DNA of 64,000 nt. It comes from Phellopilus nigrolimitatus. Taxonomy: Eukaryota > Basidiomycota > Agaricomycetes > Hymenochaetales > Hymenochaetaceae. Every line of letters begins with the position of its first letter. Positions within the stretch are counted from its first letter, which is position 1. The position numbers and the translations under genes were made by a program. The stretch is from the NCBI GenBank assembly GCA_021029095.1, contig JAJOHG010000018.1, positions 124,001 through 188,000 on the forward strand, read 5' to 3'. The notes under the pieces are model-generated. The model had not been told where the DNA came from and did not search any database. It saw only the letters and a list, made by a program, of their open reading frames with translations. Shown here piece by piece: positions 1-13,000 of the stretch.

Positions 1-447
1 AAGACTGTAACAGCACTATATTAATTTTTTGTTTCCGTTAAGCAAACAATACTACGCACTGTCAAAAACTGCTGCGACAAGAACCCGAAGACGTTCTTCT
101 CCTTAACACTGAAACCTGCGGGGGTTGAAGTGGTTTTCCCGAAGTCGAAAGGATTTCAAGTACTCACCATGGTTTTTATTTGAGATACCCAGCGCCACTT
201 CCAATGCAATCCCCAGCATAATCATGAACGCCGACGCAGGAACGACAACCCATAACCGCATCTGTGGCGGCTCCTACAAGCAGGTCTGACCGTCAGCGTC
301 TGCTGCAACCCTAGCACAAACCATACCCACATATGACTTTGGTCGCTCATGCTGCTTGAGCGTCGGAATGAGGTGCGTCGACTCTCTGAAGTTCTTCGTC
401 GACGCCGTCAACGGCGGCGAGAGAGGGCCATTGTCATTGTCGCGCAT
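1..447 (-). CDS. multi-pass membrane protein, N-terminal part (runs off left edge)
   Basis: Four exons on the minus strand are read as 447-331, 273-168, 115-60 and 4-1 (continuing outside the window). Introns have GTGGGT, GTGAGT and GTGCGT donors and TAG/CAG acceptors, and all phases agree. The start ATG at 447 opens a polar N-terminus of about 40 residues (MRDNDNGPLSPPLTAST...). A hydrophobic helix follows (RLWVVVPASAFMIMLGIAL), then a segment ending NVFGFLSQQFLTS. This layout, a short cytosolic tail, one helix, then a 'N-V-F-x-F-x-S-x-Q-F-L-T-S' stretch, resembles basidiomycete multi-helix proteins of the DUF3433 type, but that link is from memory and tentative. Only about 93 residues are visible, so no function can be given. 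It diverges from the EamA gene at 1670, with 1.2 kb between starts. Confidence 0.6.
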
Positions 448-1669
448 GGCTAGATTGTAGGGGTGGGTATCAGGGTAGTTGACGTTGCTGGCTGAGCGTC
501 TCGCCGCACCGTGCTATGTATACATATACAGCGTGTTTGGATACCGAGATGGCCGATCAATTCTGCTGGTGATGAGTGGCAGTGCTCGACGTAACGAGTA
601 CATACAGAAGGCGGTTGAAAGCTGCTTGGAAAATTCAAAAAGTGAATCTTAGCTGAGGAATAGAAATTATAGATATTGCAGCTGGCGCTCTTGCCTTGAC
701 TGTCCAGGCTGAAATTCAGATTTTACGACTTTTTCACCTGAGCTCAAATCGGAGGTAAGGGGATGATGCTTGATGGAACTTTGCCAAGCTGTACATGTAC
801 GGCGGCTGATGGTGCAATATAGTATTGACGCAGACTATATATACAAGGACAGGCTCGTGCTTTATATTACAGCGGGCTCTTCTGACTCTCTGACTCCTCT
901 GAGGCATTCAAGCACAAGCAACAACCCAATCCCGGTGATCACTTGCAAATATAGGCAATTCGGCTCTCCTTGCTTGACTGTGCTAAAAATTCGAAGTTGC
1001 AAATAAATCTCAGTCGCGGCCAAACGGCATGCGTATCCTAGAAAAGAATGGTTTCCCAAGGTTTCTGGGGCTTTTGGAATATCTTGTACACTGGTCTGTG
1101 CTATTAGTTGAGACTCTGGGCAGTGGAACCCGGTGCGCCTTATTCCGAAAAATAACATTCGTGAGTTATTTCTCGCTGATACGATACAAACACCCTTGCG
1201 GTTGGAGTAGAAGACTGACGGCTTCGATTTATTTGATGAAACGGTATGCTGCTCGACGGAAATTCACTTTTTCTTTTTCGGCAGATGACGACATATTGAA
1301 ACGAGGCCTTCCAACGCATTCGCGGAGGTCGAGACGCGAAATTGCATCAGCGAGGCAATTTAGCGAAACGAAAGATTCAAGGAGATCGTCATCCGTATGT
1401 TGTCCGCGCATATGTATATCGCGAACCTGACATTGTGGTTTGCCATATTCTCGTCGATGATCATGAGAGAACGTTCAACTGTTGTAGAAGCAAAAAAGAA
1501 AAAAGAAAAAGTGTCTTTACTAACCATTACATCATTAGGGATTGAATTACATAATGTGCCTATCTTCCAAAGGGCGCGTGCCAGTTTTTCCGGATTATAT
1601 GGGCATATCTCCCATGGACAGCAGCTGCTCTTCCTTCTGCAGTCGCCCGCAGAGTCTTCTTCCTTAGAC
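448..1669. other. intergenic, shared upstream region of two divergent genes
   Basis: The starts at 447 (minus) and 1670 (plus) face away from each other across 1.2 kb. No open frame here has exon character, and no repeat or RNA gene was seen. Promoters of both flanking genes should lie here. Confidence 0.5.
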
Positions 1670-3972
1670 ATGACACTTTCTGGACGCTACCAACCGCTGA
1701 GTACGGATGCTCCGGAGGCCTTAGAGATCGGTAAAATATATATCTTCGTCTCTAGACATACAACTGATATCTGATTTCGATCGCAATCTCAAGACGGCAT
1801 CAACGCCTCTTATACCAGCTCATCGCAGTCCTCGAATGTGTTTTGGCCTATCACGAATCTTACGAATGGCATCTCCCAAAAATGTATTTCTCTCGGAAAG
1901 ACGAATGTAGGATTACTCCTGGTCGCAGCCTCGCAGGCGTTCTTCGCGCTCATGAACGTCGCGGTGAAGAAATTGAATACGTTGGACCCACCTGTACCGA
2001 CACTCGAAGTAAGTTCTGCAGATTAAATCTGGACAGGGTTGTGTGCTTATATCTTGTGCTTCTTCAGCTTGTATTAGTACGCATGGTACGTATCGATTCA
2101 TATATTATAGTATCCATGATAACACTCAACCAAAACCATCCCCCAGGGCATAACTTACATATGCTGTATATCTTATATGTAAGCTCTGTATCACTCGACC
2201 AAGTACTTAACAACGAACTAACAAGTCATCGAAGGCTCTGGAAACGTGTACCCGACCCGTTCCTGGGTCCTAAAGACGTTCGCTTTCTCCTGGTTTTCCG
2301 CGGTTTCTCTGGGTAAGTCTTCACTATCTTCATAATCTTGATATCAATATCTGATAAATCGTGAAAACCCCCTGCTTTAGATTTTTTGGCCTGTTCGGCA
2401 TATACTATTCGTTACAATATCTTTCCCTCTCCGATGCGACAGTGTTGACATTCCTCTCCCCCCTTACGACCGCCCTCGCAGGATGCCTCTTTCTCGGGGA
2501 AGTTTTCAAGCGCAAAGAAGCCATAGCCGGAGGTGATCTAACCATTACTGTACTGAGGGTTTGTAACAGGGCTGATATGATCTGCATTTCCGGGGCAGTA
2601 CTTAGCCTGGTTGGCGTTGTCCTCATCGCACGTCCGCAGATACTCTTCGGTTCGCACTCGGCATCGTCTCCTACGCCGGGAGGCGTTGATCCTTCTGAGC
2701 GGGGCACACCGGGGCAACGACTGGGCGCGGTCGGGTGAGCATGCCAGCATGTTAGATCCGCTCGAGAACGTTACTTGAACTTTCTATTAGGGTCGCACTT
2801 GTGGGAGTCTTGGGTGCAACTGGAGCATGTAGGTGATTTATTATTGTAAGTTGACTCTAGATTTATTAAAATATTTATCGCACGGTTCGAAATCTGCAGA
2901 TACATCTCTCCGCGCGATCGGAAAACGAGCACACACACTGCATTCTTTGACGTTCTTTTCATCGCAATGCGTTGTCGCTGCCATCGTTGGGTGAGTTATT
3001 TGTGAATTTTCTGAGCGATACTCACTAACATGCTTGGTTTTGGTTGCGTATTGTTTATTTCGCAATTTCGGGAATGAAGAATGCTACTCCTTCAGGAAAA
3101 AGTCGTATTCCCGACGCGTATCGAGTGGCTTGCGTTGCTCGTAATGATCGGTATATTCGGTTTCCTTGCGCAGGTCAGTCCTAGCATTCATGCCAGTCAT
3201 TATAAACTATGCAACTCTTTCATTCGAGGCACTAACATCATGAATACACAGGTCCTCCTAACGTTGGGCCTTCAGCGCGAAACGGCAGGCCGCGGAGCGA
3301 TGGCTATATACGTCCAGGTACGTGCTCAACGCTATCTTTCATGTAGTCTATATCTCTAAAAACAATCTGCTTGATATTTGTTTCTCTGTAATCTGAACCC
3401 CGGCAATATCCCAAACAGATCATATTTGCCTCGATCCTCGAGCGCATTTTCTTCCATACGGTGCCATCAACACTGTCCATCACCGGAACGCTCATTATTA
3501 TGGGTTCGGCTGTGTATGTCGCGGTGCGTATTCAGGTGTCGACATATCTGTTGAGACGAATCACTGACTCTCATTATCACTGGTTTTCTCTCCAAATGAT
3601 TTCTTGTTGTATGCAACACAGATAACAAAACAGTCTGCGCAAACTTCTAAATCGAGCGTTCCCGGCGATCCTCATGCTAACAGTGAAATCGCGCTTGACC
3701 TGGAGCTCGGCGTCGCCGAGCCCGAAACGCAACGATTTTTGGCGCACGACAATATTTCCCTGCCATCTATCTTGGAGGACGAAGGAAAGAAGGCAGATAC
3801 GAGCAGAGAGCTTGATGCGATCAAAAGCAAGAGCGAATTATCGCTTGCCTCCGAGTTTGTAGGACAGCGAGGGGAGGGCCAATTTGCTGTCGGGGAGCTG
3901 GAGGCAGACTCAGATCCCGAGATTGGCGACACTAATGACCATAAGAAAGAACAAGGAAGACGTCCATTATAA
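1670..3972 (+). CDS. EamA/DMT-family transporter (SLC35G-like), copy 1
   Basis: Thirteen exons in phase give 478 aa: 1670-1730, 1794-2008, 2068-2085, 2147-2178, 2235-2312, 2381-2532, 2599-2734, 2791-2828, 2900-2990, 3080-3173, 3252-3317, 3419-3523 and 3622-3972. The product has an N-terminal soluble tail of about 50 residues, roughly ten hydrophobic helices in two EamA halves, and an acidic C-terminal tail of about 115 residues. Family marks seen are GLLLVAASQAFFALMNVAVK (helix 1), YYSLQYLSLSDATVLTFLSP and the LTLGLQRETAGRGAMAIYVQ segment in the second half. Related proteins are drug/metabolite-type permeases in endomembranes or plasma membrane; the substrate is unknown. A paralogue begins 392 bp downstream on the same strand with the same intron positions, so this is a tandem duplication. 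The very small 18- and 32-nt exons are supported by their match to the paralogue. Confidence 0.88.
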
Positions 3973-4364
3973 CTATCTAACCTTAGATCTACGTGTAGGC
4001 TCGGTTGTAAGGATCTCCTACGGTAGATGTGCTTTTTCTTGGATATTTTTCTTGGATATTTTCGAGCGTTCATTGGATGAGATCATAGGATTATATATGT
4101 TGCATTTTTTAGGATTTGCGTCTTCGTTCATTTTCCGGGGCCCCGGGATATGTTCAATCGGTCATCTTCTGACTATTTTCGTCTCGCAAATCATGCACAA
4201 GTGCCAGACTCTCCTCCTCTATTTGCCGCTCGTACCATTCATGTGTTAACACTGTTGCTGGTCTGTCAGCCACGATTTCAGCGAGTTGCCGACCCGGTTC
4301 TAGCGGGTATATATATATATATATATGTGGGTCCGTCTACGTCCTGCGCCTGAGAACGCCTATA
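3973..4364 (+). promoter_or_regulatory. intergenic promoter of transporter copy 2, with TA tract
   Basis: This 392-bp spacer contains an alternating TA tract at about 4308-4327, some 40-55 bp before the ATG at 4365. That is in the range of a core TATA element for a short-leader fungal gene. Function is inferred from position only. Confidence 0.45.
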
Positions 4365-6499
4365 ATGACTCCCGGGTCTTCTGTTTCAGACAGTAGCAGT
4401 GCAAAATACTCGCCTCTTCGAGTTAGCGAAAACAGTTCCGACCTAAGGACTGATGAACGACTGCTTTTAACTGTGGACTCGCTTGATCTTGGACCGCTCA
4501 ATAGCCGCGATGAACAATATGAAGAACGCTTTCCTTCTCAATATCCGGCACGTTTCCGGCTGCTTAATTATCTTGCGTTGCTGGAACGTCTGAAAAGAAT
4601 TACACGCACATCGCTCGTGCAGCGAAATACGGGCTTGCTGCTTGTCGCGTTCTCCCAGCTCTTCTTTGCGCTCATGCACACCTCAGTCAAAATCCTTAAT
4701 GGGCTCGACCCACCTATTTCTGCGTTAGAAGTAAGTGATTTGCCTCAAAGTATGCCTAAATTCGTTTAATAGACTAAATTTTGACTTTCGTATCTAGCTA
4801 GTAGCGGTTAGAATGGTATTTTTCATATCCCACGAGCTTATAATGATTATAATTATATGAATTAACGAATTCATTTTGTAGGGTCTGACATACATCTGTT
4901 GTGTCGCATACATGTCGGTGCTTCCTCTAATCCCGCCTTCCAGAATCTCATACTTCTTCTCTAAAAAAACTAATATAAAACAATCAGGTTGTGGATGAAC
5001 ACTCCAGACCCACTTCTTGGCCCCAAGGGAGTCCGCCTTCTTTTAGTTTTCCGTGGATTTGCCGGGTAAGCACTCGTCTAATAGATACTCATAGTTCACG
5101 TTACGTAGAAAGATCCTTCGAACAATTAGACGTGCTGTATCGGAACCTGAACTGATGGTTGTATTCCTCAGGTTCCTTCGCGTGTTCGGCGTCTACTACT
5201 CGCTGCAGTACCTGTCACTTTCTGATGCAACTGTCCTGACGTTCTTGTCTCCATTGTCCACTGCATTGGCGGGATACATGCTTCTAGGGGAAGGATTCTC
5301 TAGGAAAGAAGCTGCCGCTGGGCGTATGTGATGAGTTGAAGATTAAGCCAACTGATTGCTGATGCCCTTATTACCTTCGTTTCTCCAATCGACCAAAAGT
5401 GTTGAGCTTAATAGGTGTAATTCTCATTGCTCGACCACAGTCACTCTTCGGCGGACCTTCATCAGAAAAGGGGCTGGTCTCATCCTTTTTAAGCCCAATT
5501 GATAACTCTGAGGAAGCAACACCATCTCAACGATTGATCGCGGTTAGGCCAGTTTTTTTCTTCTTTCAGGATAATATGTACATGCTGACTTTAAAAATAG
5601 TGTTGCACTTCTCGGTGTTTTAGGTGCAACTGGTGTATGTAAGTTCAGTCAGCGACTCGTCATATACGAAGGAACGTTTCTTACGTATGGTCCAACAGAT
5701 ACTTCTATACGAGCGATAGGCAAGCGGATTCACCCGTTGCATTCGCTCATGTATTTTTCGTCCCACTGCGTCTTTGCTTCTCTTCTCGGGTGCGTTTTTG
5801 CTTTCCAAATTCTAGAATTATGCCTGACATCCACGTTTTCCGATCCTGATTTCAGGATGTTAATAGTCCGAGAACCCTTCGTTTTCCCTCTGCATCTCGT
5901 GTGGATCGCACTCTTCCTTCTCGTAACTGTGTTCGGCTTTTTAGCGCAGGAAATTGGTTTCATTAGTTTCTAACACGCCCGTTGCATGCTAACCTCCTTT
6001 GCTTTTCTTCTTAGGTATTCTTAACGATGGGCTTGCAGCGTGAGGCAGCTGGACGCGGGACACTGGCTATTTATATTCAAGTTCGTGCAATCTCTCCCAT
6101 ACCATATGCGAAACGAATGAACTGATCTATTTTGTGTACTCGATCAAGATCATATTCGCCTCTATTCTTGAGCAGATATTTTTCCACACGACTCCGTCTG
6201 TATTATCCGTTGCAGGCACAATAATCATCCTGGGGTCAGCTATTTATGTTGCCGTTCGTTCTTTCTTTTGCTGGATCGCAAACGTTCATCTGATGCACTA
6301 TTTGCAGTTGACAAAACAGTCATCACAATCACAAGTTCTTGCGACCGAAGGCCGTACGGTGGAACCCTTAGGTATACCACCTAGTGATTTGAATAGTGAT
6401 TTTGAACAAGGCAGTTCAGAGTTGGACAGGATAGCGCTTCTACAGCCTGAGAATCAACGTGTAAAAAGCCTCCGCAACATGGAACCCACACGAATCTAA
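4365..6499 (+). CDS. EamA/DMT-family transporter (SLC35G-like), copy 2
   Basis: Multi-exon paralogue of the gene just upstream. The first exon (4365 to about 4730) encodes a longer polar N-terminus of about 85 residues, then GLLLVAFSQLFFALMHTSVK. Later exons give GLTYICC, a segment with PDPLLGPKGVRLLLVFRGF, YYSLQYLSLSDATVLTFLSP, VLSLIGVILIARPQ, the VFLTMGLQREAAGRGTLAIY stretch, IIFASILEQIFFHTTPS and a tail ending NMEPTRI before the stop at 6497-6499. Order and intron positions follow copy 1 except that the first two exons of copy 1 are one exon here. The cytosolic tails are the divergent parts, while the helices are well conserved. Likely a membrane permease of unknown substrate. No frame break was seen. 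Confidence 0.85.
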
Positions 6500-9232
6500 T
6501 TTGATACTTCATGCTGTATATATACTTTGATACTACATGTAGAAACTGAATCACTTGTGGAACTAAATCAGTGGATCTCTCCAGTGCGGTGTTTCAGTAA
6601 ACTCAGCTAACGCTGAATCTACTATAAAGAAAACAGCCTTTAGTTTATATCCTCTGAGCTTGAAGGTCTGGAGAGCTTTCCAGAATTAAAAACAAAATGC
6701 AGTGTCAGAAAGAAGATTACTCCAATGACTCATAATTCTTAGTAAGCTTCACTGGAAGGTTCGCGAAGGTTTGGGAGCCTTAGCGTTCATTTCAATATGT
6801 TTGGGCATCGGGATACCGGGAAAGGGAGGCAAGGGAGCAGGTTTCGGACGTATCGGTCATCCGAGCTCACCTCTGTCAACATTGACTTGAAACTTCCAAA
6901 ATACTACACTAATCTCGCAAAAATTTTGTGCCGTATGACAGACATGCGAGCAAGCTCCAAAAGCACTGCTGGTTTTAGGTTTACCGGAGTCATACATAGG
7001 CTCATTGTGCGCAGTTTCGCTTCAATGCATTTGATTTTTCTGATTGGGCTCGGTCAAGGGACTATGGAGCCGGAGGCAAGAGTAGCGGGCACCGGGTTTA
7101 GAAGTATGCGCAGTGGGATCCGGAAGGAAGAGGATGTACGAAGACCTGTAAAGAGAACTTTGAAGTAATACGTCTCGCATCTTGGCAACTTGCGGCTGCA
7201 CAGCACGGCTCACTAGCGCAAGATGAGTAGTATGGCTTCGAGGTGAAGAAGGGCAGAAGTCCGACATATGGAGCTGCGTTCCTGGTGCATGCGGCGCGTC
7301 ACTGACCGGTGCAGAATCCCTTTGGAAGGCAAGCCTATTGACCCACACTACGTTTTCCGTTGACAAATGCTCGAGCGCCACGGAGCGGATGGACTCGTGG
7401 CAGTAAGGCTCGGCTGCTAGCACATGCTCGAGACTACATTTCACATTAGAAGAGAAAGAATGGCGTGATTGACGACACAAAATCGAGCGCGAGGTTCCTC
7501 GACCCAGCGATAAAGGCATGGTTCCATTGCACGGTTCCGGGTGAAGACCGAAAATACCAGCACACAAAAAGAATCCGCAGTCGAGTGTACAAAACAGGCC
7601 TGACAACACATCGAATGAAGCAGTGGGATGAGCGAAGCAAGAGGTTCGATCAGAGACAGGTGCACCTGAGCGACTCTTGCAGGAATCTAGATCAGAAACC
7701 GTTCAAGTACTACGTGCTGTGGTGCACCTGAAAATCCTGTCGTTAGTTGATGAGACCGCAAGAACAAGATGAAACTCCGAGTATTAGAACTGCAAGCGAC
7801 CAAGTTTGCATCTAGCTCGCACATTTTAGATCCCAATTCCCCGGGACCAGTCAAGAGGTTTTACACGTGAAGAACCAGGAGCATCAGACAATTTTCCTGT
7901 AATCTCGTACGATCGCGGTAAAGTTGTGGTTTGTTCAGTCGTCGGTGTGCCACGCAGACCGATGCATATGTAAGATACCGCGATGAGAATAGTATTTGAA
8001 TAGCTTTCCATTGGGCCTTGAGGTTTCAAGTGCTAATAGCGCAGGGCAGAAGCGTAGCCAGGAGTATCGACGGACATCATGATAATGATATGAAACGATT
8101 GAATCTCTAATTAAGTAATCCACGCGCTCTTGAGCGCCGAGGCCAACGTCTCTAGGCAGGTCCTTACAGAGCATTTCACAGGCTTCGCAAGTAGGCTCTG
8201 AGAAGGATCAAGCAGCAGCGGCTTCCGGAGTCAATAGTGTTGCCTCGACAACGTCAATCTAGAGCGATAGAACAGATCAAAGTGAGCAATTTCCTCGGAT
8301 TAGGAATATGAAATGTCTTCGGATTCATTTCATAAAGATCTGATTGCTGGGCGGTGTCGATCCTTGACTTCGAAGGCTGTTCGTATTCCAGTATAGCAAG
8401 ATTGTGCCCCAGAAAAAGCGTGTTGTAGCGAAGACACCTCTAAAGAAAGCCAACGCACATGAACCGTGTGGCAGCTGAAACATTTTTGGCTTCTCCGTCG
8501 AAGTTTGAACACGCGAACTCGGAGTTGCCTAGTGAATTGCTATACAATGTTACTTAATAATCCACCTACCTTTGAAATGAGTTCGGAATTTCCACGGGAC
8601 CTTCCAGTTCTCCATTTTGTGTGCCATAGGGTGGGGATAACATATAATAATGAATTCGAGCCTGTTTCAAGTTATGATGAGACATCTAAACACCAGACTA
8701 AAACTTACTTTCACACAGCAAACTCCCAGAGCTAGACGAATATGAATGACATGTCAGAATTCCGAAGCGACGTCTCAACGAGCGCGGATGACTTAAAGGC
8801 GGGGAAATGACTTCGAAGATAAGTCACATACGAATGAAATTCCATCCAACGAAAATGGGCGCAATGGCAGAAGTCCGTCTGCACAAAAGTCTAATGTGAG
8901 TTATCACCTCGGACTCAAGAATTTGAAAAACAAAAAACCCTCGCGCACTTCACATTTCATGAATATCGGAGCGTCGATCTATCGCTCTTTGAGAAGCAAT
9001 CTGAAGGATCTCTTTCAGTTCGGCCAGTATAATGGAATTATGAACAGACCACACCTATACGCAAATGCCGAAGAATTCCGACACCCATGCGGTACGTACA
9101 CGTAAGGGAGGTGAAACGCGAACGCGTCCCCTCAAGGCGCTTACACGGAGCATCGCCAATGATGCGATGTCTGCCCAGAAATGCTGATAAGAATCATAAA
9201 CAAGAATCGAGACGGAGTCGTCCGGTGTACGT
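6500..9232. other. gene-poor stretch
   Basis: About 2.7 kb of mixed-composition DNA between transporter copy 2 and the MITE. Open frames are short, overlap on both strands and show no splice-consistent continuation or known motif. I see no supportable gene, RNA gene or repeat. Confidence 0.5.
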
Positions 9233-9240
9233 GGTAGCAG

Positions 9241-9930
9241 TAGGGCTCCGCACCGTAACCGTAATTACGGTTTACGGCCGTACCGTATACGGGTCCGTAC
9301 CCGTATCGTAAGCTCCTCAGAGTTTGAAAGTACGGCGCCGTAGTGTACGACCCGTATCCGTAATATACCCGTATGTTACGGCCGTATACGGACGTAAATA
9401 CGGCTTACGGTACTTACATGCTATATATATAGTATTGTGCAGGTTTACATGGTTTAAAATTGTCATTTGTAGTAAAATCAAACGTGATTTTCCTACTTAG
9501 TTTTTTTCTGGTCTGATGCGCGTCGCGTCGTTGTGTTCGGGTTGGCAACACACAGCACAAATTCTGTCCCTGCAACACATATCTTACTAAATCTCATGCA
9601 AAGACCCTTTGAAGTCATGACAAATGAGTTCTGAAATTGTTGGAATTGGACTTGCACAGATACAACAATGGATGTGTTCGGCTGGTACGGATGTCAATGA
9701 CAGCAAAAAGGCCTTCCAGACTATCAAAGCACACAAAATAGATTTTAGACTATATTCATACAGTCCTCAGCCGTAATATCGTATGACACCGTATACGGCC
9801 GTAAGATCTCTGTACCGTACCGTAAAGCGCCCCAGTACCCATTAATACGGGCTGTATTCATACGGCCTGTAACCGTATACAGAGGCAGTGTTTACGGTCG
9901 TAACCGTATACGGTACGGTGCGGAGCCCTA
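9241..9930. mobile_element. non-autonomous hAT MITE, 690 bp
   Basis: Both ends carry the same terminal inverted repeat, TAGGGCTCCGCACCGTA at 9241-9257 and its complement at 9914-9930. The 8-bp sequence GGTAGCAG lies directly before (9233-9240) and after (9931-9938), a hAT-length target duplication. The first and last 180 bp or so are packed with the pentamer TACGG and its complement CCGTA in both orientations, as expected for sub-terminal transposase binding sites. The AT-rich centre has no coding capacity, so it must depend on a transposase from elsewhere. The perfect target duplication and near-perfect ends suggest a fairly recent insertion. Confidence 0.93.
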
Positions 9931-9938
9931 GGTAGCAG

Positions 9939-12093
9939 GCGTTTTCGATGAGTAGGGTCCAAGTGCTTCTGATACAAAATGGTCAGCTTCACTCCAAGAA
10001 GACTAGTCAGCGTTCACAAGTCGTATACAGCGGCACCGGGACAGACATGATCGATTGAAATATACATTCCCGAGTCAACGAACAAAGCTTTGGAATCACG
10101 CAGGGTGACGACGAGAATCACGTGACTAATTTGTGCTCCGGCGTCGCCCGGAGAGCTCATCTTTGTACCTATTTGTCGCGTAGTACTTGTCTGACACAAG
10201 CTGGGGTAGGCTAGAGTAGGGTATGTAATTAGAGAAAGATGAGATGAAGTCGCAGCAATGTACTAGCTTGCAGGAAAAGAGCAGCAGCGGGAGATTTGAG
10301 TTGAAGAAGTGTAATGAACGACAGTAGATATCATGGACCAGTAGCTACAATTGTTCAAATTCAGGTCGACACGTCCAGATACGGATCATAGTTTTGGAGG
10401 GAAGTAATATAGGAGAGGTACCGGCGCTGTGGATATTTTAATGCTCTCACGTCTTCATTCGGCATATCCAGAAGCCAAGTAATCCCCACTCTTCCTCCAC
10501 CAGGAGTTGGACACGATACACTACCTCTTGCGCCACTGAATGAGAATGGCTATGAGCGGGTAGAAGGTAGATACGTGAGGTACAGAACAGACGACCAAAA
10601 CGATAAAAGCGGAAAACAACGAGTAAGTAAGTGAAGGCACTGACAGCGTCAGAATTCTGGTATGACAGCTCGTTTTGAGGTAGGCACCGCGTAGACTAAA
10701 TGCGAGAAGCTCGAAGTTAAAATAGACCGATTGATAGTGACCAGAACAGACTAAAGGAACAGGAGCAAGACCACAATGTGAGGAACAAGTCAGCTGACAG
10801 AGACAACATGGTCCGAGGACTATTAGCATAGAGCATACCTTACGCACCTCCAGATCCATTCATTTATCAAACAAACCGTGAAGCCTCCAAATGAACATGC
10901 TTAATCGTGCTTAATGAACGTAGGAAAGGAAGCTCGTGTGAGAACAGACTCCGAACGAGTATACCACAGCCGGATCAGTCTAGATGACACGCTCCGAGGA
11001 GTCTGACATTCAGTACGGAGATAAAGCTAGGGCGATAGAGCACTGAAGAATACATATTCAGTAACGCTGGAGCACGTCGAATAAGGGTTTCATTTCTACT
11101 CGCATCGTGCAAACTCCCGAGTTTCAGTCAGGTACTTATGGCTGAATATAAGACAGTTGGGTAGACGAACTCAATCATGGCGAAGCGATGGACGTGGTTC
11201 ATGGCGGATCTTCCGGATCTTCTTCCAGCGCGCTCATTGCTGATTGTTGCACTAAAGGATATCCTTGATGAACTTGTGGTCGTCGAAGAAAGAATTCTGC
11301 GTTCGTGCTCTTCGCCCATTTCAACAGGTGTATGAAAACAGAACCGAGGAATAAATCATTCGTCTAAAAGGTAGCATCAGAGAAAGAGCCCGGGAAATTC
11401 TCGGGAGAACACATGGAGTACACCCGCGGCAGTGATTGAGCAGCCACGTCCTCGGAAAGCAGTGTTAGCCGCCAGGCTAGCCCCACATTACCTGCACTGC
11501 GGCCCATTGTAGGTGAAGCCAGAAGTTATGATGATGCCGATGCATTGTTGGCCTCGTATCGAAAAAGTCAATGGGTGATGGGATTGTTGTACCTCCGCAC
11601 TAGATGAGACACTAAGTGAATGTGCCAGCCTAGAAGCGGAGGCCAGCCTAGTCTGAACGTTCGAGGGGAGGAACGCGCTTGCGTAGGGCCAAATTTGCCA
11701 GTACATGTAAAGCACGCGTACGTACTCACTGTATAATAAAACGAGCTGCGGCGACGCGCTTGAAGCAGGTGACTTGGACTATCGCATCCCTATCCGTAAG
11801 GACGAAGCTCAACACGAGTTTGGGACTCGGTCTTCCTAAACTCGCAGAGAATAGTTTGACCCGTCTGCGAGCTCGAGTTTTGATTGGACTGCGGGCCGTC
11901 CGTCTCTGAGAGCGCTGTTCTTCCGCAGCAATATTGACACCGGCATCCGCTGTAGCCAAGTTGCTGAGATTTCTGAATACGCTGTTGGAGCAATGTTGTA
12001 AGAATATATACCGAGGTGACGGTGAGCTGGCGCCGGCGTCACCGTGGGCATCGGAAGAATACAGAGCATCGTATCGTGCCGCGAGTCAGAGAC
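9939..12093. other. gene-poor stretch between two hAT insertions
   Basis: No gene is supportable. A 53-codon frame opens at 11178 (plus, starting MAKRWTWFMADLPDLLPARS) and ends just after a GTGTATG that could be a splice donor. It has no recognised relative, so I do not annotate it as a gene. The rest shows only short overlapping frames. Confidence 0.45.
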
Positions 12094-13000
12094 ATCGCAA
12101 TTAAGGACTAGCATGGTAACCATCCGTGTAAATCCGTATCCGTACCACGGATGGAGTCATCCGCGGATGGGTATCTGCGGATGCACGGATCATCCGCGGA
12201 TGGTAACAAATAGCTTACAAATCAGTTGAGTATTTGAGAGTCAGCACCCAGTTTTTGCCTCGATGAAGAACCCGCGAGAGCGCGGCCGTCATTTGCTGCT
12301 GGTCTGTGAAAATGATGCCTTGAAATGTCTCTGACAGATGTTAAATTAAAGTATTCATGGTTGTGCAACGCTTCGCGGACAATGTAGTCTAAGACAATAT
12401 GGTTATAATATAGAAAAATAAAGACATTTGTTCTCCTATCCTTCAAGGCGACTTCTGCGAGGTCTTGTTCTCCAGTATATCAATCGCAATATCTACAGTA
12501 GGGAATAAAGGTGTTCCTTCCCAGGAGCCGACGGCCATTCGGGCCTTGAAAGTTTGCGAGGACATGTTGTGTTGCATAAAGTTAATTTCGCGCCGGCCCT
12601 TGGAGAATGCTCGTTCAGCGTCCACTGATGATGCTAGTTTTGTTTAGTTAGTAATGCACGCAAGATTTTGTAATTATAAAGGACTTACCGGGTGCAGAAC
12701 AATAGTCCGACCCCATCCGAGAAATGCTTGGGGAATGCTGCTCATGTAGATGCCAGTACATCATTAAACCGCCGACAGACGAAACATACTTCGTCGGCAC
12801 GGGAGGATCAGTAAGGTAAGTATAGATGCTGTCCGCATCTGCCTCATTTTCGACAGAGTCGCTTGGGTCCATCCACCGAGAGCCTCGCTGAAAACAAGTA
12901 TCAGAAGTGCACATATACAAATAAACAGTCTCCACCGCTCAGAACGATGATTGTGGGGATGTTGAAGCATGGTAGGAAAGACACGAAGTCGATGGGCTAT

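Noticed and set aside
7022..7609. 195-codon minus-strand frame
   Set aside because: No recognisable domain, starts from a non-ATG codon or lacks context, and a plus-strand frame overlaps; insufficient support.
10521..10859. Hydrophobic minus-strand frame
   Set aside because: Could be read as a membrane segment, but no splice-consistent extension, no start context and no homology I can name.
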